From Roseiflexaceae bacterium (GTDB lineage Bacteria; Chloroflexota; Chloroflexia; Chloroflexales; Roseiflexaceae), in the NCBI GenBank assembly GCA_947474225.1, contig CANJHS010000003.1, positions 1 through 64,000 of the forward strand: a stretch of 64,000 nt of DNA, written 5' to 3'. The notes under the pieces were generated by a model. It was not told the DNA's origin, ran no database searches, and saw only the letters and a program-made list of their open reading frames with translations. How positions within the stretch are numbered: position 1 is the stretch's first letter; every line of letters starts with the position of its first letter. Positions 52,801-60,784 of the stretch are shown one piece after another. The position numbers and the translations under genes are program-made.

Positions 52801-54980
52801 AACAATCATCACTTCGTTGGAAGTTGAATCGCCGCGGCCTGCTCATAGGTGTGGGTACGACCGTCGCTGTAGTCGCCGTTGGTTGGGTTGCCGGCAAAGA
52901 CGCGCTGCGGCGTGGCATTTCAAATCTCGCAGAAGGCACCGAAAAGGCAGTCAGCCGTGGCGCTCCCAAAGCAACCCCGACCCAATGGCTAAGCTTCAGT
53001 GCCGACAATCTGCTGACGGTCCATGTCCAAAAAATCGAAATGGGGCAGGGAATTTTGACTGCCTTGGCACAGATTGCCGCCGAAGAACTCTCCATTCCAT
53101 GGCAAAATGTCCGGGTCGAGATGGATCCCACTGGCTCTGCCGTCCAAGACCCCAACGGCACGGGCAATAGCGAAAGCGTCGTATCGCACTATCTGACTCT
53201 ACGCACCGCGGCTGCTACCCTACGCGAAATGTTGATTGCTGCCGCAGCCACGCAACTCGGAGTCGGCGCTTCCACACTGACGGCGACTCCCACCGGAGTC
53301 CTCAGCGCAACCGGTCAAGCACTCACATACGGTGCCATCGTGGCAGCGCACAGTGGTGAATGGCAAACCCCAAAAACTCCCCCCGTCCTCAAAAACCCGA
53401 GTGAATTTACCCTGATTGGTACGTCACAGCAACGGCTCGACATCCCTAGTAAAGTCAATGGGAGCGCACAGTACGGTCACGATATCCGCTTGCCCAATAT
53501 GGCATGGGGTGTCGTTGCCCGGCCGCGTATTATCGGTGCCACAATCGCAACCGTCGAACAAAACAACGCTTCCTCGATGCCCGGAGTACTTGCAGTCGTC
53601 GTCGATGGCCAGTTCGTTGCAGTAGCAGCCGAGACAAAAGCGCAAGCGCAGACTGCGTTGCTCGCAATGACGATTACTTGGACTAATCCAACGCCACTTG
53701 TTACCCAAGAAGCAATCGAAGCAGCAACGACCGTCGATCCCACCACTGGTATCCAAATCCAACGGGATGGCGATGCACAGACCGCGCTCGATCAGGCGAA
53801 AACCGTCTACCAACGCGAATTTCGCACGCCTATGGCGGTCCACGCACACCTCGAACCGCAAGCATCTGTTGTCGATGTGAAAGAAAACAGCGTGGATGCA
53901 TGGGTCTCGACGCAAGTGCCAGCAGGAATGGCCTCAGCAATCGCCAAAGCACTGAACCGTGATGTCGCTGCCGTCACCGTCCATCCGGTCTTCCTCGGTG
54001 GCGGATTTGGCCGTCGCCTCGACCAAGGTCTCGGTGTAGAAGCTGCGCGCCTGTCAGCAGCCGCCAAACGCCCCGTCGCCATTGCTTGGTCACGCGCAGA
54101 CGAATTTCATAACGGCTTTGTACGACCGCCCACTCACCATGTCATGCGTGGGAGCCTGACGAATGACGGACACATCGAAGCACTGAGTCACCACCAAGCC
54201 AGCGGCGATGTCCTGTTGACGATTTTCCCAGCCTCTGTCGGCACCTTCCTCGGTTGGGACATCGGCGCAGTCCGTGGCGCAAAATGGTATTACAGCGCAT
54301 CTGCCGGTCGGCTCATGACCGCCCAGCGCGTCCAGCTTCCTATCGCGACAAGCTTCTGGCGTGGACTTGGACTGTTGGCTGATGGTTTTGCAATCGAGAG
54401 TTTTATTGATGAGCTCGCCGAAAAAGCTGCCATCGATCCGCTCGAATTCCGTCTCCGCAATTTGCCCGACACAGAATTCGGTCAGCGTATGAAAAACACC
54501 CTGAAAGCAGTTGCTGCCCTGGCCCACTGGGATACGCCTCCTGCACCCGGCCACGCGTATGGGTTGGCATGCTCTGCAGATGCAGGTACCTGTGTCGCCC
54601 AAATTGCAGAAGTATCGGTCGACGCTGGTCAGGTCGTGGTCCACCATGTCTATGCAGCAGTCGACTGTGGCCAAGTCATCAATCCAGACGGCGTCATAGC
54701 TCAGACAGAAGGCGGCATCATGATGGGTGTCGGTTCGACGCTGATTGAGGCCTTGACGGTCGTCGACGGCGCAGTGAGTGCATCCAACTTTGATGCATAC
54801 CCGCTCTTGCGTACGAGCCGTGCCCCAGACATATCGGTCGTGATTGTACCGAGCACTGCTGAACCCGGTGGAATGGGCGAACCTCCGATTGGTCCTATCG
54901 CAGGCGCAATTGCCAACGCAGTCTACCGCCTCACGAATGTACGTCCTGAACGCCTCCCCATTGTTGTTCAAAACGCCTAG
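52797..54980 (+). CDS. iorB: Molybdopterin-binding subunit of an isoquinoline 1-oxidoreductase-type enzyme
   Basis: This 727-residue large subunit belongs to the xanthine dehydrogenase/aldehyde oxidase family and hydroxylates N-heterocycles or oxidises aldehydes with water as oxygen source. The N terminus carries a twin-arginine signal (NRRGLLIG at residues 11-18, then a hydrophobic stretch), which predicts export of the folded enzyme. Molybdopterin-site motifs include QVPAGMASAIA, LGGGFGRRLDQG and the catalytic glutamate in GGMGEPPIGPIAGAI. Its ATG overlaps the stop of the iron-sulfur subunit gene. Two-subunit layout without an FAD subunit matches IorAB. The true substrate is unknown. Confidence 0.88.
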   Translation: MKQSSLRWKLNRRGLLIGVGTTVAVVAVGWVAGKDALRRGISNLAEGTEKAVSRGAPKATPTQWLSFSADNLLTVHVQKIEMGQGILTALAQIAAEELSIPWQNVRVEMDPTGSAVQDPNGTGNSESVVSHYLTLRTAAATLREMLIAAAATQLGVGASTLTATPTGVLSATGQALTYGAIVAAHSGEWQTPKTPPVLKNPSEFTLIGTSQQRLDIPSKVNGSAQYGHDIRLPNMAWGVVARPRIIGATIATVEQNNASSMPGVLAVVVDGQFVAVAAETKAQAQTALLAMTITWTNPTPLVTQEAIEAATTVDPTTGIQIQRDGDAQTALDQAKTVYQREFRTPMAVHAHLEPQASVVDVKENSVDAWVSTQVPAGMASAIAKALNRDVAAVTVHPVFLGGGFGRRLDQGLGVEAARLSAAAKRPVAIAWSRADEFHNGFVRPPTHHVMRGSLTNDGHIEALSHHQASGDVLLTIFPASVGTFLGWDIGAVRGAKWYYSASAGRLMTAQRVQLPIATSFWRGLGLLADGFAIESFIDELAEKAAIDPLEFRLRNLPDTEFGQRMKNTLKAVAALAHWDTPPAPGHAYGLACSADAGTCVAQIAEVSVDAGQVVVHHVYAAVDCGQVINPDGVIAQTEGGIMMGVGSTLIEALTVVDGAVSASNFDAYPLLRTSRAPDISVVIVPSTAEPGGMGEPPIGPIAGAIANAVYRLTNVRPERLPIVVQNA

Positions 54981-54999
54981 CTCGTTTCGAGTTTTTGGT

Positions 55000-55027
55000 G
55001 CGGTGTATTTGCAAAGTAATACACCGC
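55000..55027. promoter_or_regulatory. Inverted repeat overlapping the -35 box of the tRNA promoter
   Basis: GCGGTGTATT (55000-55009) and AATACACCGC (55018-55027) form a perfect 10-bp inverted repeat around TGCAAAGT. It lies 20 bp after the molybdoenzyme gene and covers the -35 box of tRNA-Lys. It has no T run after it. It could be a weak terminator or an operator. Confidence 0.5.
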
Positions 55028-55037
55028 ACGTTATACT
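55009..55037 (+). promoter_or_regulatory. Promoter of tRNA-Lys
   Basis: TTGCAA (55009-55014) and TATACT (55032-55037) are 17 bp apart. Transcription would begin near 55044, four bases before the mature 5' end of the tRNA. Confidence 0.75.
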
Positions 55038-55047
55038 AATGGTGTGT

Positions 55048-55122
55048 GGGTCAGTAGCTCAATGGCAGAGCACTTGCCTTTTAAGCAATGAGTTGTAGGT
55101 TCGAATCCCACCTGACCCACCA
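55048..55122 (+). tRNA. tRNA-Lys (anticodon UUU), CCA encoded
   Basis: The 75-base gene folds as a cloverleaf: a perfect 7-bp acceptor (GGGTCAG with CTGACCC), a 4-bp D stem (GCTC/GAGC) with a GG-containing loop, anticodon loop CTTTTAA with UUU, a five-base variable loop, TTCGAAT in the T loop, discriminator A and an encoded CCA. Two stem positions are mismatched: C27-U43 in the anticodon stem and A51-C63 in the T stem. Other bacterial tRNA-Lys genes have a G-U at 27-43, so the first is a mild departure. The identity as Lys is secure. Confidence 0.93.
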
Positions 55123-55446
55123 CACTTCTTTTTGTCGCATATTGCGACCTAGAACCCGTAGTGCATCCCCTTATGGGGGGCATATGACAACTGATGATTT
55201 TGTCTGCTGCATTCTCTTTGCTGCGACACTTTGTATTTCGATACATGGTGTGCAGTTTTTTTGTATGCAGAAATCAACGTCAGCATCACCAAACAGCGGT
55301 CTTTTGACCATGACCTCCCCTGTTCACCTCAATCGTGGGTTATTGCCACATACGGCATTGCCATTTGATTCCCTATTTTTTGCAGACGATAGGATCGATG
55401 CAATCACAAAGCCGGGGAGTCATACACGTACAAAGAGGAGGGCTCG
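55123..55446. other. Long leader region before the cytochrome oxidase genes
   Basis: This 324-bp stretch has no convincing gene. A short hairpin (TCGCATATTGCGA, 55133-55145) after the T-rich CTTCTTTTT may help end the tRNA transcript. A second potential hairpin lies in the C-then-G-rich stretch near 55160-55181. A frame from an ATG at about 55183 runs to 55501 with one hydrophobic segment, but it overlaps the better-supported subunit IIa gene in another frame. The oxidase promoter is probably here, but I cannot place it. Confidence 0.4.
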
Positions 55447-55596
55447 ATGGACAACGTTCCAACAGCACCAATCGCGGACAAGGATGAGTTTTCACCAGTA
55501 GGAACGCTCCTATTTGTGATGATTATGATTCTTGGGTATGTCGTGTATTGGGGCTACATTTGGTTCTTGGTAGTCATCGAACGGGGAGGGAATTGA
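55447..55596 (+). CDS. Cytochrome c oxidase subunit IIa-like micro-protein (ba3 type)
   Basis: This 49-residue protein has one membrane helix (VGTLLFVMIMILGYVVYWGY) after a short polar start and ends IERGGN. Position directly before coxB, size and single helix match the small subunit IIa (CbaD) of Thermus-type ba3 oxidases. AGAGGAGG lies 5 bases before the ATG, an excellent ribosome site. The coxB ATG follows 2 bp after its stop. The assignment rests on context and topology, since the family is too short for firm motifs. Confidence 0.75.
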   Translation: MDNVPTAPIADKDEFSPVGTLLFVMIMILGYVVYWGYIWFLVVIERGGN

Positions 55597-55598
55597 GT

Positions 55599-56081
55599 AT
55601 GCATATTGATCGACTCGAACGGTATTGGATTATTGCAGTGGGGGTCGTGTTTGGGATCTTCGCGGCTGCAATTATCGCTTCTGTGGTTGTGTTTGGCGTC
55701 CATTTGCCGAGCCCTGTCGGGCGTATCGACCCTGCCAAAATCGCAGAATCTGAGTTCGCTCATCCTGGGCTGACACAAGACAGCGATCATGCCTACACGC
55801 TGCATCTCGTCGCCAAGATGTGGCGCTTTGACGTGGGTTCGAAAGAACCGCAGCCGACCATCAAGCTCCCTGTCGGCAGCAAGCTGACGATTATTGCCAC
55901 AAGTCTCGATGTCACGCATGGATTCTATATCGAGCAACACGATGTCAATATGATGCTGCTCCCAGGGCAGATTTCGGAGGTCGTCGTGACGTTCAATAAA
56001 CCAGGCGTCTACCACATTATTTGTCACGAATATTGCGGCCCTGGACATCAGGCAATGGTCGCGTCCATTGAAATAAGTTAA
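55599..56081 (+). CDS. coxB: Cytochrome c oxidase subunit II, ba3 type (CuA)
   Basis: This 160-residue protein has a single N-terminal membrane helix and a cupredoxin domain that receives electrons from cytochrome c or a blue copper protein. The binuclear CuA ligands are all visible: an upstream histidine in DVTHGF and CHEYCGPGHQAM at the C-terminal end. One helix instead of two is typical of the B-type oxidases. ATG 55599 is chosen because it follows the subunit IIa stop at 2 bp and GGGAGGG lies within the end of that gene. Subunit I follows 9 bp downstream. Confidence 0.92.
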   Translation: MHIDRLERYWIIAVGVVFGIFAAAIIASVVVFGVHLPSPVGRIDPAKIAESEFAHPGLTQDSDHAYTLHLVAKMWRFDVGSKEPQPTIKLPVGSKLTIIATSLDVTHGFYIEQHDVNMMLLPGQISEVVVTFNKPGVYHIICHEYCGPGHQAMVASIEIS

Positions 56082-56090
56082 GGCAAAACG

Positions 56091-57785
56091 ATGCAACAAA
56101 TAAAACCACAGAACAACGCAGCTGAACTTACCTTTCCCAAAATTGGCCTGTTGAGTTCAGAACAGTGGATTGTCGGCTCGCATGTCCTGACAGGACTCCT
56201 GGCCCTGTTGATTGGCATATTTCTCGGACCATTCCAAGTATTCCGTCGCGCTCCCGCACTCAAGTGGGCTATCCCCGTTTTTTCGTACTATTATCAAGCA
56301 CTCACCGTGCACGGCGTGATGAATGCGCTCTTCTTCACGACCTTTTTTATCGTTGGATTCAGCTACTTCACCGTCATCCGCTCGCTCAAACGCCAGATGT
56401 GGAGTACCAAACTGGTCTGGATTGCGTACGCATCGATGCTGATTGGCCTTTTGTTGGTTGTCTATGCACTGGTCACCAACCAAGCAAATGTGCTGTACAC
56501 CTTCTACCCATCGCTGATTGCCCACCCAGCATTCTACTTGGGCTTAGTGTTATTGATCGTCGGCACCTGGATTGTGACCGCGAATTTATTTTTGACCTAC
56601 TATCAATGGCGCAAAGAAAATCCGCAAGAGCACTTACCGTTAGCCGTATTTGCAACGCTGACGAACTTCGTCCTCTGGTGTGTCGCTTCGCTGGGAGTCG
56701 CAATCGAAGTGTTGTTCATGCTGTTGCCGTTGTCGCTCGGACTGATTACACACACCGACCCACAAGCAGGGCGTGCGCTGTTTTGGTTCTTTGGCCATCC
56801 GCTGGTCTACTTTTGGCTATTGCCGGCCTATACTTCGTGGTATGCGATGTTACCAAAACAGGCCAACAGCAAGATTTTCTCTGATCCATTAGCACGTGTC
56901 GCCTTTATTTTGCTGATGATTTTCTCCATTCCGGTGGGCGTCCATCATATGTTCACTGATCCTGGGGTCAGCGAAGTAATGAAGGGCATTCAAACAGTGT
57001 TCACGTTCGTGGTGGCAATCCCGAGCTTATTGACCGCGTTCAATGTCGGCTCAATGCTCGAGCGTGCTGGTCGGAACCGGGGCGCCAAGGGGCTCTTTGA
57101 CTGGATGTGGAAGCAAGACTGGAAGAATCCAGTCATCGCCGCCCAGATTTCGGCAATGCTTTTGTTCATCACAGGCGGCATTACCGGCATAATGAATGCC
57201 TCCTTGACGCTCAATATCGCGCTCCACAACACATCCTGGATCCCGGCCCACTTCCATCAGACACTGGGTGGTGCCGTAACACTCACGTTCATGGGTATCT
57301 GCTATTGGTTAATACCCATGATTCGTGGTCGTGCACTGTATAGTGTTAAGATTGCACTTTGGCAAGTCCACACTTGGTCAATCGGCATGATGATATTCGG
57401 ATATAGCTACGGTGCCGCCGGGTTGCTCGGTGTCCCCCGTCGGACTGACCTTGGTGCAGCACCATATATCAATGCAGACGCTGTCCCATATCTCAATCTG
57501 TCGATTGCGAGTGGGGTACTTCTGCTCATCAGTGCAATCCTCTTCTTTGTCAATGTATTCGGGACCCTCATGCTCTCCAAGCAGCCATTGACCGAAGAAG
57601 CACCCATCGATACCTACGTCGAAACCAAGTCGCCGCTCTGGATGGAAAAGTGGGGGCTCTGGCTGAGTATTGTGGCAATCTTGTGTGTCATCGCATGGGC
57701 TCCGGTCTTTATGGAGGTCGTCGACTTTACGCATGGATTCCAGATCCCTGGCTACAACCCCAACGGTGGTCTCTACAAGCCGTAA
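56091..57785 (+). CDS. coxA: Cytochrome c oxidase subunit I, ba3 type
   Basis: This 564-residue heme-copper oxidase subunit reduces oxygen to water and pumps protons. It has about 13 membrane helices. Ligands seen are H74 (low-spin heme, TVHGVMNALFF), H236 with Y240 (CuB and the cross-linked tyrosine, GHPLVYFWLLPAY), H285-H286 (CuB, GVHHMFTDPG) and the histidines of SWIPAHFHQTLGG. Absence of the A-type proton-channel signature and the presence of a subunit IIa support the B (ba3) family. It closes on a short gap before a small membrane protein gene. Such oxidases usually have high oxygen affinity. Confidence 0.94.
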   Translation: MQQIKPQNNAAELTFPKIGLLSSEQWIVGSHVLTGLLALLIGIFLGPFQVFRRAPALKWAIPVFSYYYQALTVHGVMNALFFTTFFIVGFSYFTVIRSLKRQMWSTKLVWIAYASMLIGLLLVVYALVTNQANVLYTFYPSLIAHPAFYLGLVLLIVGTWIVTANLFLTYYQWRKENPQEHLPLAVFATLTNFVLWCVASLGVAIEVLFMLLPLSLGLITHTDPQAGRALFWFFGHPLVYFWLLPAYTSWYAMLPKQANSKIFSDPLARVAFILLMIFSIPVGVHHMFTDPGVSEVMKGIQTVFTFVVAIPSLLTAFNVGSMLERAGRNRGAKGLFDWMWKQDWKNPVIAAQISAMLLFITGGITGIMNASLTLNIALHNTSWIPAHFHQTLGGAVTLTFMGICYWLIPMIRGRALYSVKIALWQVHTWSIGMMIFGYSYGAAGLLGVPRRTDLGAAPYINADAVPYLNLSIASGVLLLISAILFFVNVFGTLMLSKQPLTEEAPIDTYVETKSPLWMEKWGLWLSIVAILCVIAWAPVFMEVVDFTHGFQIPGYNPNGGLYKP

Positions 57786-57836
57786 CGATTACACACAGCG
57801 GAGGGGTGTTCGCACTCCTCCGCAAGGAATATCGCT

Positions 57837-58106
57837 GTGTTGAAAAAACTCACCCCACACGAATTCGCACTCCAAATCGCAGCAGCGGCGAGCTGGGGGT
57901 TGGCTGTCTGTAGCATCCTCTTTGCGTATGCCTATGCAAGCGATATCGCTGCCATCCTGGCCTCGCCCGCTCAAATCTGGGGGTTTGTGTGTGGCGTCCC
58001 ACTCCAGAGCAACTCCACCATTCCCGTGTTGGTTGGAACAAGCATCTTCGGCGTCTGTAGCGGAAGTGTCCTCCTGTACGTTCGACAGCGTGCAATTGCT
58101 GCCTGA
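57837..58106 (+). CDS. Small membrane protein of the cytochrome oxidase operon
   Basis: This 89-residue protein has two predicted membrane helices (about residues 10-30 and 61-82). No family is recognised. The start is a GTG with AAGGA 8 bases upstream, or the TTG right after it. A hairpin (CGGAGG 57799-57804 with CCTCCG 57817-57822) lies just before the ribosome site. Placement 51 bp after subunit I in the same direction suggests an accessory or assembly protein of the oxidase. That role is inference. Confidence 0.6.
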   Translation: MLKKLTPHEFALQIAAAASWGLAVCSILFAYAYASDIAAILASPAQIWGFVCGVPLQSNSTIPVLVGTSIFGVCSGSVLLYVRQRAIAA

Positions 58107-58138
58107 CCATACATTGGCGTTTGGCATATGATAGACTA

Positions 58139-58168
58139 CAGGCACGGCGATACGCCGTGACCTGTTTT
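58139..58168 (+). terminator. Hairpin with T run between the oxidase operon and the DtxR-type gene
   Basis: CAGG plus CACGGCG (58139-58149) pairs with CGCCGTG and CCTG (58153-58164, one bulged A) around ATA, followed by TTTT. It reads as a terminator of the oxidase operon. TATGAT (58127-58132) just upstream could be a -10 box, which would place the hairpin at the start of the regulator's own leader. Confidence 0.6.
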
Positions 58169-58189
58169 GGCAGTATCTGTGAGGTCACC

Positions 58190-58894
58190 ATGGCAGCAGA
58201 CGTCAGTCGTCCCGCGACAGTCACCCATGCGATGGAAGACTATCTCAAGACTATTTATGAACTCTCGCAGGACCAAGCACAGGTCACCACATCGCGTCTT
58301 GCCGAACGGATGAACGTGCGCCCGGCTTCGGCTACCGGCATGCTCAAAACTCTGGCGGAGCTACACCTCGTTGCCCATACCCGCTATTATGGGGTGAGTC
58401 TCACCCCTGCTGGGGAACGGGTAGCACTCGAAATTTTGCGCCATCATCGACTCATAGAGCGATACCTCGTCGAAGCACTAGGATTTGGCTGGGACGAGGT
58501 CCACGACGAAGCAGACCGCCTCGAGCATGTTATCTCTGAGAAGTTCGAAGCGCGCATTGCCACGTTATTAGGCAATCCAACCACTGACCCCCACGGCGCT
58601 CCTATTCCGGCGATGGACGGCACCATGCCTGCGTATAGCTCGCTGAGCCTTGCGGATGTGCGTGCTGGCAACAAATATATGATTACCCGTGTGCGCGGCG
58701 ATAAATACCCAGAGCGACTCAAATATCTCGAATCACTCGGTCTGGTGCCTGGCAAAACCGTTATCGTCGACACATTTGCTCCTTTCGACGGTCCACTGTC
58801 CATTTCCGTGGATGGGGCATCTGTCGCTATCGACCGTCGCATGGCCGTCATGATTGCAGTACAAGATACCAATGATTCGTCCCCTCCCGCCTGA
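58190..58894 (+). CDS. DtxR/MntR-family metal-dependent transcriptional regulator
   Basis: This 234-residue repressor has an N-terminal winged helix (TVTHAMEDYLKTIYELSQ, then VTTSRLAERMNVRPASATGM), a metal-binding dimerisation domain (HHRLIERYL, EVHDEADRLEHVIS) and a C-terminal FeoA/SH3-like domain. At the position where iron sensors (DtxR, IdeR) have a cysteine, D109 is present, with E112 and H113 following. That favours manganese-type sensing, although the overall length is that of IdeR. GAGGT precedes ATG 58190. The target genes are not evident nearby. Confidence 0.88.
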   Translation: MAADVSRPATVTHAMEDYLKTIYELSQDQAQVTTSRLAERMNVRPASATGMLKTLAELHLVAHTRYYGVSLTPAGERVALEILRHHRLIERYLVEALGFGWDEVHDEADRLEHVISEKFEARIATLLGNPTTDPHGAPIPAMDGTMPAYSSLSLADVRAGNKYMITRVRGDKYPERLKYLESLGLVPGKTVIVDTFAPFDGPLSISVDGASVAIDRRMAVMIAVQDTNDSSPPA

Positions 58895-59807
58895 ATTCAT
58901 CTCCACAATGAGCAACCTCTACGGCCAGCGGGGTACCGACTGGTGTACGACTATTGGTATGCACCTCGCAAAACTCGCGGTGCAATGGGATCTGTCGCTC
59001 GGGGATGCCTTCCCGTTGAGTTATAACTATGTCTGCACTGCAACAATTACAAAAACACAACGCGCCGTCGTGCTCAAAACTGCCCCCGCGAACCCAGATT
59101 TCGACACCGAAGTCGCGATGCTCCAGCACTATGGCGGTCGCAGTGCGGTCGAAATTATCGCCGTCGATGATCACGCTACAGCCCTGCTCATCGCACGCGC
59201 AGACCCAGGTATACGTTTGGTAGACAGTGGGCTCCACGATGATGAACAGACGGGGATTGCTGCGCAGCTTATGCGAGCATCTTGGTATCCCAAATCTTCC
59301 GTCCTCAATTTGCCAACAATAGTGAGTCAAGTAGGAATATTGTCGACACTCTCCACCGACCACCCTGCTGCAGTCGCACTGTTGGGCAGCAGTCATCTCC
59401 TTACTGCTGTCAGGTTGTGTGCACAATTACAACGTCCGGATGTTGGGGTGCCTCTGCATGGCGATTTACACCACGAAAACATCCTGCAACACGGTTCTCA
59501 GTGGCTCATCATTGACCCCAAAGGCATCATCGGCAACCCTGCGGCGGAGTGTGCTGCATTCCTCCGCAACCCAGGCCGACTGCTCGATAGTGGCATAGAC
59601 GTCGTCGCACTGACAATACGCCGTATTGACATTTTTCATCAGATTCTCGGGGTCCCCGCTGCTGAGATTGCCGGATGGAATTACGTACTGATGGTACTCT
59701 CGGCGTGGTGGTGCTACGAAGAAGAACACACCATCCACCGTCGCGTGTTGGGGTACATCGACGCATTTGCGCATGTCGCAGCACACTACGGAGTCATTGC
59801 AGCATAA
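58872..59807 (+). CDS. Aminoglycoside/hydroxyurea phosphotransferase-like kinase (APH(6) family)
   Basis: This 311-residue protein matches the APH_6_hur family. The ATP-binding lysine region is VVLKTAP, the catalytic loop is LHGDLHHENIL and the metal site is LIIDPKGIIGNPAAECAAFL, which is the characteristic signature of streptomycin 6-phosphotransferases. It could inactivate an aminoglycoside, but chromosomal members often phosphorylate unknown small molecules, so resistance is not implied. The ATG at 58872 lies inside the end of the DtxR-type gene (23-bp overlap), so the two are co-transcribed and probably translationally coupled. Confidence 0.83.
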   Translation: MIRPLPPEFISTMSNLYGQRGTDWCTTIGMHLAKLAVQWDLSLGDAFPLSYNYVCTATITKTQRAVVLKTAPANPDFDTEVAMLQHYGGRSAVEIIAVDDHATALLIARADPGIRLVDSGLHDDEQTGIAAQLMRASWYPKSSVLNLPTIVSQVGILSTLSTDHPAAVALLGSSHLLTAVRLCAQLQRPDVGVPLHGDLHHENILQHGSQWLIIDPKGIIGNPAAECAAFLRNPGRLLDSGIDVVALTIRRIDIFHQILGVPAAEIAGWNYVLMVLSAWWCYEEEHTIHRRVLGYIDAFAHVAAHYGVIAA

Positions 59808-59839
59808 AAAAACCGGCGTACGGTACATTCGTACGCCGG
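59806..59839 (-). terminator. Bidirectional terminator between the kinase and the trypsin-like gene
   Basis: CCGGCGTAC (59813-59821) pairs perfectly with GTACGCCGG (59831-59839). Seven As precede it, giving a T7 run on the minus strand for the protease gene. On the plus strand only a GTTC follows, so it is weaker in that direction. Confidence 0.88.
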
Positions 59840-59854
59840 GTTCTGCGTGCTGCG

Positions 59855-60688
59855 TCAATAAGTGAGTTTTGCTTGTGTTTTGATCCACGGATAGACTTCA
59901 CGGATACTGGTATAAACCCCAGGATACAGCTTCAATGCACACCCTTCCCCCCAACTGACAATCCCTATTTGGATTTTTGTGGTACCTTGCGGAGCAACGA
60001 GCGGACCACCACTATCACCTTGGCACGAATCTTTGCCGCCTTTAGTGTACCCAGCGCAGACCATCCGATTACTAATCTCACCGCCATAAAACGTATTGCA
60101 GGCAGCGTTTGAGACAATCGGTACCTGAACCTTGCGCAAAACATTTGATACATCGCCGTCGCTTGTTGTCGTGCCCCAACCCGAGACAGTTGCGAGTGTT
60201 CCGCTTGCATACAGCGGATTGTAGGGTGCTAGCTTTGTGGCAAGTTTGATCACCTTCACCCCGACACTCGGAGTAACGGCAGTTTTGAGTTTGAGTACTG
60301 CAACGTCATAATCATACGTATTTGCGTCATATCTTGGATGGACAGCCACACTTGCGACCAATCGCTTTTGGAAGTACGGGTTGAGACTGTTGAGTGCTAA
60401 CGAATTCATATTCTGCAGACCTGCATATATCTCAAACTCAGAAGGAGCATACGGAGCGCCTGAATCGTCTACCGAGCAGTGCGCTGCGGTCATTACATAT
60501 TGGTTTGCGATAAGTGACCCGCCACACATATACCCCCCTGCGAGTACAAGCACTTGGTACGGGAACTCAGCCTTGGCAGCAACGGATCCGCCGACAATTG
60601 ACGGACGAACACTCATTTGTGCGTGTGCAGCAGGGAGACGCTGTGACAGTGCAAAAACCACGAAAAAGAACAGTATCAGTCGCTTCAT
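59855..60688 (-). CDS. Secreted trypsin-like serine protease (S1A)
   Basis: This 277-residue protein has a signal peptide ending near AHA (residues 21-23) and a chymotrypsin-fold protease. The mature start is IVGG at 31-34; the residue before it is Ser, not the Arg/Lys expected for self-activation. The triad is H70 (TAAHC), Asp in DYDVAVL and Ser in DSCQGDSGGP. The aspartate at the S1-pocket position (first D of DSCQG) predicts cleavage after Lys or Arg. Disulfide cysteines are conserved. AAAGAGGG precedes ATG 60688. It lies 96 bp after the protease-RCC1 gene in the same direction. Confidence 0.92.
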   Translation of the reverse strand: MKRLILFFFVVFALSQRLPAAHAQMSVRPSIVGGSVAAKAEFPYQVLVLAGGYMCGGSLIANQYVMTAAHCSVDDSGAPYAPSEFEIYAGLQNMNSLALNSLNPYFQKRLVASVAVHPRYDANTYDYDVAVLKLKTAVTPSVGVKVIKLATKLAPYNPLYASGTLATVSGWGTTTSDGDVSNVLRKVQVPIVSNAACNTFYGGEISNRMVCAGYTKGGKDSCQGDSGGPLVAPQGTTKIQIGIVSWGEGCALKLYPGVYTSIREVYPWIKTQAKLTY

Positions 60689-60784
60689 CGAACCCTCTTT
60701 CAATGCATCATGCGTTCATGTATTACAGACGATGTCACTTGTGAATTCGTTCAATTCTGATGAAGTCCCTTTTCTACCCCATCA

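Noticed and set aside
54090-54971. 293-residue minus-strand frame inside the molybdopterin subunit gene
   Set aside because: Cys/Arg/His-rich shadow of a strongly supported gene, without ribosome site or domain.
55183-55501. Plus-strand frame upstream of the oxidase operon with one hydrophobic segment
   Set aside because: It overlaps the subunit IIa gene in another frame, has a poor ribosome site and no recognisable product.
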